DNA of 37,574 nucleotides from Natronobiforma cellulositropha (GCF_025629245.1 NZ_JANZXN010000016.1:1-37574), one strand, 5' to 3'. Counted from the stretch's first letter, positions 17,212 to 26,017 are shown. Notes: generated by a model not told the origin, from the sequence alone. Numbers and translations: made by a program.

Positions 17212-17700
17212 ATGACCACAGCCGACGACCCTGTAGACGACGAAACGTACAGCGACCTCGAGCGGGCGATTCTCGCCGGTGATCGCGCCGCAGTCGAGAC
17301 CGAACTCGAGACCGGTGAGACCGGCGAGGGCCACCGGATGGCCGTTCACACGGCACTCCTCGGCGGGCGGACCGACATCGCGCTCGAGTTGGTCGACCGC
17401 CGAATCGGCATCGACACACGCGACAATGCGGGAGCGACACCGCTCCACCGAGCGCTCGAACTGGACGAACTCGGGGTGGCGAAGGCGCTCGTTCAGGCGG
17501 GTGCGGACGTGACAGTCGAAGACGAGCACGGAAACCAACCACTGTGGCGCGCCGTCTTCAGGGGCCAGACCGAACTGGTGGCGACACTCGTCGAACACGG
17601 GGCGGACCCCCACCACGAGAACGTCGCCGGACGGAGTCCGTACAGCCTCGCAACGGAGTACGACGTCGCGGAGATACTCGAGGCGCTCGAGCGAGCGTGA
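17212..17700 (+). CDS. Ankyrin-repeat protein
   Basis: 162 aa with about four ankyrin repeats. The best-preserved blocks are GATPLHRALELDELGVAKAL, QAGADVTVEDEHGNQPLWRA and EHGADPHHENVAGRSPYSLA. There is no signal peptide or other domain, so it is probably a cytoplasmic protein-binding module. The upstream 256-base gap shared with rio2 contains an AT-rich patch (AACTATATGATGCGATATCA near 17100) that could serve as promoter for either gene. Confidence 0.88.
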   Translation: MTTADDPVDDETYSDLERAILAGDRAAVETELETGETGEGHRMAVHTALLGGRTDIALELVDRRIGIDTRDNAGATPLHRALELDELGVAKALVQAGADVTVEDEHGNQPLWRAVFRGQTELVATLVEHGADPHHENVAGRSPYSLATEYDVAEILEALERA

Positions 17701-17769
17701 GACGGCCCGCACTCGAGCGCCAGCCGACGCGTCGGAAGCGACTTGCCGCCGCCCGGCGTGAGAGCCGGT

Positions 17770-18585
17770 ATGACGGAACTCGCCGAGTACGACTGGCGAC
17801 TCGTTCGCGACGAGGCGCGCGACGGGGCGACGCAGATGGCGCTCGAGGAGGTCGCTGGCCGAACCGCCGTCGAAGACGACGTGCGGACGGTCCGGGTCTT
17901 CTCGTGGGAGCCGAGTACGCTCTCGCTGGGGTACAAACAGGAGGCGGAGACGGTCGACTGGGACTACTGCGAGCGCGAGGGGGTCGACGTCACCCGTCGC
18001 CAGACCGGCGGCGGCGGCATCTACCACGACTCGCACGGAGACATTTCGTATACCATCGTCGCACCCGCAGCCGAGGTTCCCGGCGACCTGATGGACTGTT
18101 ACGCGCTGTTCTGTGAGCCGATACTCGAGGCGTTCTCGCGGATGGGCGTCGAGGCGGCCTTCGCGAGTGAGCCACAGCCGTCGCTGTACGAGCCGTCGTG
18201 TTTCCTCCGGGACGTCCACCCCGCTCACGACGTGCTCGCCGACGGCAAGAAGATCAGCGGCAACGCACAGTACCGCCAGCGCGACGTCGTCATCCAGCAC
18301 GGGTCGCTACGCTACGACCTCGTCCCCGACCACCACCGCGGCGTCTTCGAAACCGACTGCGAGCGCGGGACGTTCACCGACCGGGTGACGAGCATCCGCG
18401 AAGAGGCAGGTATCAGCCGCGAGGAGGCGGTGGCGGCGCTCGAAGGAGCGCTTCGGGAGTGGTGTGGAGCGACCCTCGGCGGGTGGCGCGAGGAGGAACT
18501 CGAGCGAGCGAGCGCGCTCGCAGAGCGAAAGTACGGAGCCGACGAGTGGGTGCGCGAGCGCGTGGTCCTCGAGCGGGCCGAGTGA
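17770..18585 (+). CDS. Lipoate-protein ligase family (LplA/LipB-like) protein
   Basis: 271 aa. It carries the biotin/lipoate ligase (BPL_LplA_LipB) fold with RRQTGGGGIYHDSHGDISYT near residue 77, the conserved lysine in ADGKKISGNAQYRQRDVVIQ near 157, and HGSL. It attaches lipoyl or octanoyl groups to lysines of 2-oxoacid dehydrogenase E2 or GcvH, or transfers them. The ATG at 17770 is chosen over an earlier in-frame codon because MTELAEYDWRL begins the family alignment. No lipoyl-dependent complex genes are next to it. Confidence 0.88.
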   Translation: MTELAEYDWRLVRDEARDGATQMALEEVAGRTAVEDDVRTVRVFSWEPSTLSLGYKQEAETVDWDYCEREGVDVTRRQTGGGGIYHDSHGDISYTIVAPAAEVPGDLMDCYALFCEPILEAFSRMGVEAAFASEPQPSLYEPSCFLRDVHPAHDVLADGKKISGNAQYRQRDVVIQHGSLRYDLVPDHHRGVFETDCERGTFTDRVTSIREEAGISREEAVAALEGALREWCGATLGGWREEELERASALAERKYGADEWVRERVVLERAE

Positions 18586-18668
18586 GAAGACACACGCGAG
18601 ACCGAGCGCAACGCCAGTGGTGAGCGGCGGTCGAAGTACCTATCACACCCGAGTACCGACACCGGGGC

Positions 18669-19538
18669 ATGAACGTCGGTGCACACGTTTCGATCTCCGG
18701 GTCGCGCGTCTCTTCGGACGAAGAGACCCCACCGTTCGACGACATCCGCAACGCCGTCCACCGCCAGGTCGCCTTCGGCGGCAACTGCGGCCAGCTCTTT
18801 ACGGCCTCACCGCGGGTCTGGGCCGAACCGGCCATCGACGAGACGGCCGCCGAAGGGTTCAGAGCCGAGACTGAGGAACAGCTCGAGGGACCGTGGGTGA
18901 TCCACTCGGCGTACCTCGTCAACCTCTGTACACCGAAAGACGACCTCCGGGCGAAGTCGGTCTCGAGTCTCCAGGCGGACCTCGACGCGGCCGACGCCCT
19001 CGGCGTCCCGTACGTGAACGTCCACCTGGGTGCCCACACCGGCGCGGGCGTCGAGGGCGGTCTCGACAACGCCGCGGGCGTGATCGACGGTCTCGAGATT
19101 CCCGACGGCGTCCAGCTGCTGATCGAGTCCGACGCGGGCAGCGGGACGAAACTCGGCGGCGAGTTCGCACACCTCGCGGGGATCATCGAGCGCACCGAGA
19201 CCGACATCGGCATCTGTATCGACACCGCCCACACCCTCGTCGCGGGCAACAACCTGACCACGCCCGCGGCCGTCGACGAGACGGTCGCCCGTTTCGACGA
19301 GGAGGTCGGTCTCGAGTACCTCGAGTACATCCACCTCAACGACTCGAAACACGACGTGGGGACGCACAAGGACGAACACGCCCTCATCGGCGAGGGCTAC
19401 ATCGGTGAGGACGGGATGCGCGCCATCGTCAACCACCCCGACCTCCGGGACCTGCCGTTCGCCCTCGAGACGCCGACCGAGGACGGCAAGGGCTTCGCGT
19501 GGAACATCGCGAAGGTGAAGGAACTGCGCGAATCCTGA
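18669..19538 (+). CDS. nfo: Endonuclease IV (AP endonuclease)
   Basis: 289 aa, a TIM-barrel AP endonuclease of normal length. Metal-ligand regions are visible: HSAYLVNL near 79, NVHLGAHTG near 117, IESDAGSG near 155, [11 protein letters not shown] near 184, [16 protein letters not shown] near 219-234 and ALETPTEDG near 267. It cuts DNA at abasic sites in base-excision repair, in the cytoplasm. A T-rich terminator follows directly. Confidence 0.95.
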   Translation: MNVGAHVSISGSRVSSDEETPPFDDIRNAVHRQVAFGGNCGQLFTASPRVWAEPAIDETAAEGFRAETEEQLEGPWVIHSAYLVNLCTPKDDLRAKSVSSLQADLDAADALGVPYVNVHLGAHTGAGVEGGLDNAAGVIDGLEIPDGVQLLIESDAGSGTKLGGEFAHLAGIIERTETDIGICIDTAHTLVAGNNLTTPAAVDETVARFDEEVGLEYLEYIHLNDSKHDVGTHKDEHALIGEGYIGEDGMRAIVNHPDLRDLPFALETPTEDGKGFAWNIAKVKELRES

Positions 19539-19553
19539 ACGCGAACCCACGCG

Positions 19554-19559
19554 TTTTTT
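19554..19559 (+). terminator. T6 terminator after nfo
   Basis: Six T residues after CACGCG, 16 bases downstream of the nfo stop and 25 bases before the next start codon. Confidence 0.5.
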
Positions 19560-19583
19560 AGCCGAGACGGCCCAAGCCCGCCC

Positions 19584-20378
19584 GTGCGATCGTTCTCGGC
19601 CGACTACCTGACGCGGACGCGCGAGGGCATGTGGGCGGACTCCCGCGAGGCGCTCTCGGCACTCGACCTCGAGCGTCGCGAGCGCGTCCTCGACGTGGGC
19701 TGTGGCACCGGCGAACTGACCCGGGTGCTCGAGGCGGAGTCGCCCGGCGACGTAGTCGGCTGTGACGCCGACCGGCGGCTGCTCGAGCACGCGGCCAGCC
19801 ACGTACCGGCCGTCGCCGGTGACGCGACGAGACTCCCCTTCGCCGACGACGCCGTCGACCTCGTGGTGTGTCAGGCGCTGTTGATCAACCTCCCCGATCC
19901 GGCCGCGGCGGTCAGCGAGTTCGCCCGCGTCTCGAGCGACCTCGTGGCGGCGGTCGAACCCGACAACGCGAACGTCACGGTCGACTCGAGCGTGGGGCAG
20001 GAAGCGGCGCTCGAGAGCCGGGCGCGACGGGCCTACCTCGACGGGGTCGACACCGACGTCGCGCTCGGCTCGCGCGCGAGCGAGACGTTCGAGGAGGCCG
20101 GACTCGAGGTCCTCGACACGCGACGGTACGACCACACGCGGACGGTCGGCCCGCCGTACGACGAACACGCGTTGCGGATGGCCCACCGGAAGGCGACGGG
20201 CGCGGGACTCGCCGACGACCGGGAAACGATGCTCGCGAGCGCGCTGACCGCCGAGGGGTACGACGACCTCCGCGGGGCGTGGCGCGAGATGGGCAGGGAC
20301 GTGATCGAACAGATGCGCGAGGAGACCTACGTCAGACGCGAGACCGTGCCGTTTTACGTCACCGTCGGACGCGTCTGA
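19584..20378 (+). CDS. Class I SAM-dependent methyltransferase
   Basis: 264 aa from GTG. Motif I is VLDVGCGTGELTRVLE near residue 38, followed by the acidic loop GCDADRRLLEHA, motif II/III (GDATRLPFADDAVDLVVCQA) and LINLPDPAAAVSEFARV. This is a Rossmann methyltransferase of the type that often acts on small molecules; the substrate is unknown. It begins 45 bases after nfo and its terminator, so it is probably transcribed separately. Confidence 0.88.
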   Translation: MRSFSADYLTRTREGMWADSREALSALDLERRERVLDVGCGTGELTRVLEAESPGDVVGCDADRRLLEHAASHVPAVAGDATRLPFADDAVDLVVCQALLINLPDPAAAVSEFARVSSDLVAAVEPDNANVTVDSSVGQEAALESRARRAYLDGVDTDVALGSRASETFEEAGLEVLDTRRYDHTRTVGPPYDEHALRMAHRKATGAGLADDRETMLASALTAEGYDDLRGAWREMGRDVIEQMREETYVRRETVPFYVTVGRV

Positions 20379-20403
20379 CGGGCGTATACGCGGGAGAGAA
20401 CCG

Positions 20404-20571
20404 TCACGCCGAGCGCATGCCGAGAATCGAGACGGCGACGCCAGCGAAGCCGAGGACGACCATGAGCGCCGCCGCAGTGACACTGATCAGCTCGAGCAGC
20501 GCCAGCACCGAGGCAGTGATGACGAGACCGAGATTGGCGTAGAGCGCAGTTCGCGGCGTCGAGAGGTCCAT
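20404..20571 (-). CDS. Small two-helix membrane protein
   Basis: 55-aa protein with two hydrophobic helices (ANLGLVITASVLALLELISV and TAAALMVVLGFAGVAVSIL) and almost nothing else. ATG 20571 is preferred to an upstream start in the same frame because a TATA-like TTATTC lies about 30 bases before it, giving a leaderless mRNA. No function is known. Confidence 0.6.
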   Translation of the reverse strand: MDLSTPRTALYANLGLVITASVLALLELISVTAAALMVVLGFAGVAVSILGMRSA

Positions 20572-20660
20572 GACGGGTGATTCGAGCGACGGGAGAATAA
20601 CGGTTTTGTGAACGGCGGCGGCCGACGTCGCGAGTGACGCCGCGAGCGGTAGCCGGCCCA

Positions 20661-21341
20661 TCAGACGACGTCGCCGCGGACGCTCGCGCCCTCCTGGTCG
20701 GTGCGCCAGGCCTGAACGTCTGCGGTAGCCCGGTCGGCCTCCTCCTCGTCCATGCCGAGCATGACGAGCGCGTCGGCGAGCGTCGGTAAGACGAACGAGC
20801 CCTCGCGGAGTTTCGCGAACGCCTCGTCGCTGCGGACGCCGTCGACCCAGAGACAGGCCCCGCGCGGGTCGAGTAGCTGCGTGTAGTCCTCGCGTAGCTG
20901 TGCGCCGCGCAAGCGCTGGGTGACGTTGTCCTCGAAACTCGCGTTACACACCTCGAGGTGGACCGGTGCGTCGGCGACGGCGGCCCGCTCGAAGAGGTGG
21001 GCGGCGAGACACTTCTCGGGGGCGGCGTAGCCGTTGGGGTTCGAACGGAGGAACTCGGGGTTGGCGTCCGCCCAGTCGGCGCGGACGGACTTGCCGACGC
21101 CGCGAACCCCGTGTGACTCGAGGAAGCGCTCGGCGGCGTCCTCACGTCCCGCCGGCGTGTCGTCGCGCAACAGCACGTCTTTCGTGAGGTAAATATCGAG
21201 GCGCTCGACGGGGTCGAGACCGAGGGCGACGTCGCCGAAGGCCCACACCTCGCGGACGGGCACCGGCATCCGCTCTGTGTCGACGGCTTCGACGACCCGT
21301 TCGACGATGGAGACGGCCCGGTCGCGCTCGAGTCCAGTCAT
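20661..21341 (-). CDS. Haloarchaeal conserved protein, DUF7095-like
   Basis: 226 aa, acidic and soluble. The N-terminal half has a nucleotidyltransferase-like feel (REVWAFGDVALGLDPVERLDIYLTKDV). The middle holds SNPNGYAAPEKCLAAHLFER and the C-terminus ends LPTLADALVMLGMDEEEADR. I recall this as a conserved haloarchaeal family of unknown function, but the number is from memory. ATG 21341 (MTGLERDRAVSIVERV) is the preferred start. Confidence 0.7.
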   Translation of the reverse strand: MTGLERDRAVSIVERVVEAVDTERMPVPVREVWAFGDVALGLDPVERLDIYLTKDVLLRDDTPAGREDAAERFLESHGVRGVGKSVRADWADANPEFLRSNPNGYAAPEKCLAAHLFERAAVADAPVHLEVCNASFEDNVTQRLRGAQLREDYTQLLDPRGACLWVDGVRSDEAFAKLREGSFVLPTLADALVMLGMDEEEADRATADVQAWRTDQEGASVRGDVV

Positions 21342-21469
21342 CGACGGGCCGTTCGCGCGGCGGTGGGAAAACGGTTGTCCTCGGAGGCGGTGATCGACGT
21401 GACACCGTGTGTCGCGGTGACTCGTGTCAAGCATCCACATTTTTGACTGTCCCCCGCAAATGGATGGCT

Positions 21470-22189
21470 ATGAGACATCGACTCTTCAACGAAGACGGGG
21501 ACGAGGAACTCGTCTTCGTGATGGGCTGGGGCAACCGCTGGACGCACGAGAACGTCAGCTGGCTCATCGGTGCCTGTGCAGACGCCGGCTACCGAGTCCA
21601 CGCGTTCGAACTCCCCACCAACATCGACGACTTCAAAGCCGACTGGCTCGAGCCGGTCGCCGAGTACGTCGTCGACCTCGAGCACTACCAGCTGCTCGCC
21701 CACAGCGCGGGTGCGCTGGTCGCCCAGGCGCTCGACGGCGCGGAGAACCACGTCTACCTGAGTCCGTGGTGGGGCTATGCGGGCACACCCCGAAACTTCG
21801 TCGGCGAGGTGCTCTCGGCGATCCCGACGAGCGCGCCGTTCCTCCCGGTCGGCGAGCCACGCCGGGCGGACTTCGGCGACCTCGCCACCGACCACCAGCT
21901 CGCGACGCGCCCGCGGTGGGTCTCACCCGCGTTCGTCCGCGAAACCCGCCACGCACAGGCCGAGCTGCTCGCCATCGACCACGACGCCGTCGTCTTCTGC
22001 TCGCTGCGCGACCCGCTGATCGACCACCGCCCCATCGGCGAACGCGTCCCGCCCGAACACGTCGTCCTCTACGACGGGGGCCACGAGCTGTTCTCCTCGC
22101 GCGTCAGAGACGAGTACGTCGACGCCATCCTCGCGACGCTCGAGGAGGGAGCCAGCGCGGTCGAAGAGCGGCCGACGGTCACCGTCTGA
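21470..22189 (+). CDS. Alpha/beta hydrolase-fold protein
   Basis: 239 aa. After MRHRLFNEDGDEELVFVMGWGNR comes an oxyanion-type loop, then LLAHSAGALVAQAL near 72-86 with the nucleophile Ser in HSAGA. An acidic residue in FCSLRDPLIDHRP and a His in YDGGHELFSSR near 213 could complete the triad. The substrate is unknown. ATG 21464, two codons upstream, is equally possible. Confidence 0.8.
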   Translation: MRHRLFNEDGDEELVFVMGWGNRWTHENVSWLIGACADAGYRVHAFELPTNIDDFKADWLEPVAEYVVDLEHYQLLAHSAGALVAQALDGAENHVYLSPWWGYAGTPRNFVGEVLSAIPTSAPFLPVGEPRRADFGDLATDHQLATRPRWVSPAFVRETRHAQAELLAIDHDAVVFCSLRDPLIDHRPIGERVPPEHVVLYDGGHELFSSRVRDEYVDAILATLEEGASAVEERPTVTV

Positions 22190-22242
22190 TCGGTCCCGCG
22201 CGAGCGAAACGGGTTTCCCCACCAGGTGACTACGTCGAAGCG

Positions 22243-23208
22243 ATGGAGTGTGACCGCTGTGGAGCCGACGCCGTCATGCACGCCGCCTACTCCGGGGCCC
22301 ACCTCTGTGAGGAACACTTCCGCGAGTCGCTCGAGCGCCGCGTCCGTCGGCGCGTCAGACGCGACGACCTCGTCCCGAAAGACGCCTCACCGGCGAACCC
22401 ACAGACCTGGGTGATCGGTCTCTCCGGCGGCAAAGACAGCATCGTCCTCACGCAGGTCCTCTCCGAGACGTTCGCGGAGGACCCTCGCATCGAACTCGTC
22501 TGTCTGACGATTCACGAGGGCATCGAAGGCTACCGCGACCGCTCGCTCGAGGCCTGTCTCGACCTCACGGAGACGCTCGACCTCCGCCACGAGGTCGTCA
22601 GCTACGAAGACGAGTTCGGCGTCCGCATGGACGACGTCGTCGAGGACGACCCGGAGAACATGGCCGCCTGCGCCTACTGCGGCGTCTTCCGCCGTGACGT
22701 CCTCTCGCGCTACGCCGAGGCGTTCGACGCCGACCTCCTGCTCACCGGCCACAACCTCGACGACGAGGCCCAGTCGGCGCTGATGAACTTCTTAGAGGGC
22801 GACGTCTCACAGATGGCGAAACACTTCGAGGCGAGTCTGGGCCCGCTCTCCGAACGGCGCGCCCAGGAGGAGTTCGTCCCCCGGGCGAAGCCGTTGCGTG
22901 ACGTCCCCGAGAAGGAGGTCGCCCTCTACGCCCACCTCAGAGACCTCCCCGCACACATCAGCGAGTGTCCCCACTCGAGCGAGGCCTACCGCGGCGAGAT
23001 CCAGCGACTGCTGTACGGACTCGAGGAGAACCACCCCGGCACCCGCCACTCGATTCTCTCGGGGTACGAAGAACTCGCCCGCCTGGCTACCGACCGCTAC
23101 CACGGCGACGACCACGCCGAGTTACGCGAGTGCGTCGAGTGTGGGTCGACGACCACGCAGGAGCGTTGTCGGAAGTGCTCGCTGCTCGAGTCGATCCGCG
23201 CGGTGTGA
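22243..23208 (+). CDS. ncsA: tRNA 2-thiolation protein NcsA (TtuA/Ncs6 family)
   Basis: 321 aa. The N-terminal zinc finger is CDRCG with HLCEEHF. The PP-loop ATPase motif GLSGGKDSIVL lies near residue 60. CAYCGVFRRD (near 143) supplies cysteines for the Fe-S or catalytic site, with ECPHSSEAYRGE further on. The C-terminal zinc ribbon is CVECG and CRKC. NcsA thiolates U34 of tRNAs for Lys, Glu and Gln, using SAMP2-type sulfur carriers in haloarchaea. All expected cysteines are present. Confidence 0.93.
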   Translation: MECDRCGADAVMHAAYSGAHLCEEHFRESLERRVRRRVRRDDLVPKDASPANPQTWVIGLSGGKDSIVLTQVLSETFAEDPRIELVCLTIHEGIEGYRDRSLEACLDLTETLDLRHEVVSYEDEFGVRMDDVVEDDPENMAACAYCGVFRRDVLSRYAEAFDADLLLTGHNLDDEAQSALMNFLEGDVSQMAKHFEASLGPLSERRAQEEFVPRAKPLRDVPEKEVALYAHLRDLPAHISECPHSSEAYRGEIQRLLYGLEENHPGTRHSILSGYEELARLATDRYHGDDHAELRECVECGSTTTQERCRKCSLLESIRAV

Positions 23209-23338
23209 ATCGGCCACGCGACCGGGTCGAACGAGCGTATACGTTCGCTAGCGAGGCGTATACAGTGCCGTGAGTGAGACGGAGACGGTTGGCTGACGAG
23301 GCGGAGGCAGCGCTCAGCAGGTGTAGTGCGTTCTCAAG

Positions 23339-23343
23339 AAAAA
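23339..23343 (-). terminator. T-tract terminator after ftsZ2
   Basis: Minus strand reads GCGCGATTTTTCTTG 15 bases past the ftsZ2 stop; a run of five T after a GC-rich stretch. Confidence 0.4.
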
Positions 23344-23357
23344 TCGCGCGGCCCGGA

Positions 23358-24545
23358 TTACCGGATGACGTCGACGCCGTTCTCGCGTTCGACCTGGTTG
23401 CGCCCGCCGTCGCTCTGTGCCCCGTAGTTCGAGCGAGTGCGTTCGACGTCCCTGCTGGCGTCGAAGTCGACGTCCGAGATCCCTTCGATGCTCGCACGCG
23501 ACTTGTCGGCCTGTTTCTGCGTGGTCGGGCCGAGCACCTGTGCGCTCTGGACGCCGGTCATGATCGCCATGACGCGGACCTTGCCCTTGTAGTTCTCCTG
23601 GATGCGCGCGCCCCAGATGACGTTCGCGCTGGCCTCGAGACGCTCGGTGATGTTGTCGGCGATGCCCTCGGCCTCTTTCAGCGTGAGGTCCGGGCCGCCG
23701 GTGATGTGGACGAGTCCACCCGACGCGCCGCGGTAGTCGACGTCCAACAGCGGGTGGTTCATCGCATCGCGCACGACCTCCTCGGTCTTGTTCTTGTCCT
23801 GGGTCTCCCCGACGAGCATGACGGCGACGCCACCCTGGTTCATGATCGTGGACATGTCCGCGTAGTCCAGGTTGATCAGACTCGGCTGGGTGATCGTCTC
23901 CGAGATGCCCTTGACGGTCTCGGCGATGATCTGGTCCATCACCGAGAACGCCTTTCCTATTGGTAAGTTCGGGACGTAATCGAGCAGACGGTTGTTGTCG
24001 AGGACGATGATCGAGTCGGCCTGCTCGCGCAGTCGCTCGAGTCCCTCCTCGGCTTTCACCGTGCGGGCACGCTCGACGTTGAACGGCGTCGAGACCATCC
24101 CGACGACGATCGCACCCTGCTCTTTGGCGATCTTGGCCGCGACGGGGGCGGCACCCGTGCCGGTGCCACCGCCCATCCCCGCCGTCACGAAGACGAGATC
24201 CGCGTCGCCGAGGACGTCTTTGACGGTGCTCTGGGCCATCTCGGTGGCGCGCTCGCCCATCGAGGGGTCGCCACCGGCCCCGAGACCGTTCGTCAGCGAC
24301 TTGCCGACGAGGATCTTCGTGTCCGCCTCGATCATCTTCAGGTGCTGTTTGTCCGTATTGATCGCGACGGTGTCAGCACCCTCGACGCCGATGTTGTACA
24401 GCCGGTTGATCGTGTTGTTACCCGCGCCACCACAGCCGATGATGACGATCCGGGGGTCGCCGAACTCGTCGTCGTCGAACGACACGTCCATCTCCCGGGC
24501 CTCTTCCTCTGCGTTCTGGAGTGCTTCTTGTACGATGTCCTGCAT
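23358..24545 (-). CDS. ftsZ2: Cell division GTPase FtsZ2
   Basis: 395 aa. FtsZ core: [18 protein letters not shown] near 33, the tubulin signature [18 protein letters not shown] near 123, [19 protein letters not shown] near 181 and the T7 loop NLDYADM near 224. The C-terminal tail is short and charged. Haloarchaea have two FtsZ proteins with distinct roles; assignment to FtsZ2 rests on the small RHH gene cdrS placed 3 bases upstream, the known cdrS-ftsZ2 operon. FtsZ2 is needed for constriction of the division ring. Confidence 0.95.
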   Translation of the reverse strand: MQDIVQEALQNAEEEAREMDVSFDDDEFGDPRIVIIGCGGAGNNTINRLYNIGVEGADTVAINTDKQHLKMIEADTKILVGKSLTNGLGAGGDPSMGERATEMAQSTVKDVLGDADLVFVTAGMGGGTGTGAAPVAAKIAKEQGAIVVGMVSTPFNVERARTVKAEEGLERLREQADSIIVLDNNRLLDYVPNLPIGKAFSVMDQIIAETVKGISETITQPSLINLDYADMSTIMNQGGVAVMLVGETQDKNKTEEVVRDAMNHPLLDVDYRGASGGLVHITGGPDLTLKEAEGIADNITERLEASANVIWGARIQENYKGKVRVMAIMTGVQSAQVLGPTTQKQADKSRASIEGISDVDFDASRDVERTRSNYGAQSDGGRNQVERENGVDVIR

Positions 24546-24548
24546 CGG

Positions 24549-24728
24549 TTACACCTTCGCCCAGCCGCGTTTGCCCGTCTGCTCCGGTGGGCTCTCGCTC
24601 TGCTCGTTGATCATTTCTCTGACGGCTGAGCGAATCGCCTCGCTCCGATTCGGGAACTCGCCCGAATCGACCATCTGTTCGACCTCCTCGATCTGCTGTT
24701 TTGGGATTCGCAGTGTCACACGCTCCAT
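24549..24728 (-). CDS. cdrS: CdrS, short ribbon-helix-helix regulator of cell division
   Basis: 59-aa protein, almost entirely a ribbon-helix-helix domain ([20 protein letters not shown], then [19 protein letters not shown]). Such proteins dimerise and bind DNA with the N-terminal beta strand. It is cotranscribed with ftsZ2 (3-base gap) as described for Halobacterium and Haloferax, where CdrS controls cell-division genes. The promoter region carries GTAAGAC repeats that may be its operators or those of CdrL. Confidence 0.93.
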   Translation of the reverse strand: MERVTLRIPKQQIEEVEQMVDSGEFPNRSEAIRSAVREMINEQSESPPEQTGKRGWAKV

Positions 24729-24748
24729 TGTTGTATTCCCCGTTGTGG

Positions 24749-24921
24749 GTAAGACGGCGCGCGCCCCTGTCAGACGCGCCGTGTCTTACACCCGAAACCA
24801 CCATACAACGGGCCGGTTGCCCGCACCAGCTTCGGTCTGTAAGACGATCGTCTTACGCGACTATAGCCAACTTTGTCATACATAATAAAGATTCCGGCGG
24901 CGGCGACGTTCTCCGTCTTAC
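24749..24921. promoter_or_regulatory. Cluster of GTAAGAC/GTCTTAC operator-like sites
   Basis: Between cdrS and cdrL lie GTAAGAC at 24749-24755, GTCTTAC at 24783-24789, the perfect 18-bp palindrome GTAAGACGATCGTCTTAC at 24839-24856 and GTCTTAC at 24915-24921. AT-rich boxes (CTATAG, TTTATTATG on the minus strand) sit next to the palindrome. RHH proteins bind short inverted repeats like this, so CdrL and/or CdrS are natural candidates. Confidence 0.65.
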
Positions 24922-24938
24922 GACGGTCCCGGAAACGC

Positions 24939-25493
24939 CTATTTCGCGTCCAACACGCTCCCTGCCGGTGTCCGACGCCCACAGCTGGGACAGAACGCCC
25001 AGTCCGAACGGACCTCGTCACCACACTCACAGAACACGCGTCTCGAGGCCTTCTCCCCACAGTTCGGACAGTATACGTGCGACTGCTCGAGCGCCTCCCC
25101 ACACTGGACGCACTCGTGGTCACCACCGGTGTCTGCCACCGGTGTCTTACGTTCCGTTTCGTCCTCGACGGCCGTCGTCGCCTCGAGACCCTCGAGCGTG
25201 ATCGAGACGTTCACGTCCTGCGGGGAGTTCGTTTCGCGCGTGTGTGACAGCCGCCGCTCGAGGTGGTCGTCGACCAGCGCGCGGATACGGTCGTCGATCG
25301 ACGACGGCCCGTCGTACGAAGGCGCTTCGGCGTCCGGACTCGCAGGCGCACTCGAGGGTGACTCGGTGTGCTCGCGTTCGTGCGACGTCAGATAGAGGCG
25401 GAGCGCCTCGCGCATGACCTCGCTCTTCGAGGCGTCGAATGCCTCGAGCTGGTCGACGAGGTCGTCGTCCGCGCGAAACGTGATCTTGCTCAT
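24939..25493 (-). CDS. cdrL: CdrL, long ribbon-helix-helix regulator with zinc ribbons
   Basis: 184 aa. The N-terminal RHH domain is MSKITFRADDDLVDQLEAFD with SKSEVMREALRLYL. An acidic linker follows. The C-terminal half has double zinc ribbons: CVQCG, YCPNCG, then CECG and FCPSCG. Position directly upstream of cdrS-ftsZ2 on the same strand and the RHH plus zinc-ribbon layout fit CdrL, reported to bind the cdrS-ftsZ2 promoter region. It is separated from cdrS by about 210 bases with its own operator-like repeats, so it is probably a separate unit. Confidence 0.9.
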   Translation of the reverse strand: MSKITFRADDDLVDQLEAFDASKSEVMREALRLYLTSHEREHTESPSSAPASPDAEAPSYDGPSSIDDRIRALVDDHLERRLSHTRETNSPQDVNVSITLEGLEATTAVEDETERKTPVADTGGDHECVQCGEALEQSHVYCPNCGEKASRRVFCECGDEVRSDWAFCPSCGRRTPAGSVLDAK

Positions 25494-25581
25494 GGCTCTC
25501 GCGTATCCACCCTGTTGCGAGGGAACCCATATGAATGCTTCTGCCGTGTCAGACGTTCGTCACACCCCTCGATCGGGGTCA

Positions 25582-25600
25582 AATAATAACCCTTATGTCG
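25582..25600 (+). promoter_or_regulatory. Promoter of tRNA-Tyr
   Basis: AT-rich stretch AATAATAACCCTTATG about 30-40 bases before the mature tRNA 5' end, fitting an archaeal TATA box with a short leader. Confidence 0.45.
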
Positions 25601-25624
25601 CCGTCGGCTGCTACTCTAAACTGC

Positions 25625-25698
25625 CCGCTCTTAGCTCAGCCTGGTAGAGCAGCCGACTGTAGATCGGCATGCCCCCCGTTCAAATCGGGGAGAGCGGA
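25625..25698 (+). tRNA. tRNA-Tyr (anticodon GUA)
   Basis: Cloverleaf is clear: acceptor CCGCTCT pairs with AGAGCGG, the D arm contains TTAGCTCAGCCTGGTAGAGC, the anticodon stem CCGAC-CTGTAGA-type loop reads GTA, and the T arm is CCCCGTTCAAATCGGGG. No intron and no encoded CCA (discriminator A at 25698). Its 3' end begins a 32-bp sequence that is repeated 113 bases downstream. Confidence 0.95.
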
Positions 25699-25709
25699 CT
25701 TTCTTCGAA
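25678..25709 (+). repeat. 32-bp direct repeat, copy 1, inside the tRNA-Tyr 3' end (attachment-site-like)
   Basis: Starts at GTTCAAATCGGGG of the T arm and runs through the tRNA end to CTTTCTTCGAA. An identical copy lies at 25791-25822. Integrases of haloarchaeal elements commonly use tRNA 3' ends as attB and duplicate them. Confidence 0.75.
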
Positions 25710-25790
25710 AATCCGACCGACACGATTTGAGCTTGTGAGTCGCAGCCCCGGAACGGCGCGAAGCGTCGCACGCCCGGAACGTCTCACAGC

Positions 25791-25822
25791 GTTCAAATCG
25801 GGGAGAGCGGACTTTCTTCGAA
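25791..25822 (+). repeat. 32-bp direct repeat, copy 2 (attachment-site-like)
   Basis: Perfect second copy of the tRNA-Tyr 3' end. Only 81 bases separate the copies, so the pair itself is a scar or a tandem integration site rather than a whole element. No integrase gene is visible in the window. Confidence 0.7.
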
Positions 25823-25879
25823 CCGGTTCGGATCGACAGGGCGGCGTAGACGTATATCCGACCCTCACCTGGTGGGCGT

Positions 25880-26017
25880 ATGCAGGACGGAAACGAACTC
25901 GCGCCGTGTCCCCAGTGTGGAGACCGCTACAAGGGGTTCGAGCATACCAGGGATGGGACCCTGTATATTCACCAGACTGACGACGGAGAAGAGCGGCGGT
26001 GTCTCGTTAGCAGGTAG
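25880..26017 (+). CDS. Tiny zinc-finger protein
   Basis: 45-aa protein starting MQDGNELAPCPQCGDRYKGF, with CPQC at residues 10-13 and a single later Cys at 41 near the end; a His at 31 might serve as another ligand. CTGGTGGG just before the ATG could act as a ribosome-binding site. Small CPxCG proteins of this sort are common in haloarchaea. It lies directly after the tRNA-linked repeat. Confidence 0.5.
   Translation: MQDGNELAPCPQCGDRYKGFEHTRDGTLYIHQTDDGEERRCLVSR

Noticed and set aside
16174-18300. 708-codon minus-strand open frame
   Set aside because: It crosses rio2 in another frame and runs antisense to the ankyrin and lipoate-ligase genes. Long stop-free shadows are normal at this GC content.
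18807-20483. 558-codon minus-strand open frame
   Set aside because: Antisense to endonuclease IV and the methyltransferase, both of which have strong family motifs.
25710-25822. Second tRNA gene after tRNA-Tyr
   Set aside because: Only the T-arm and acceptor 3' strand are repeated; D and anticodon arms are absent.
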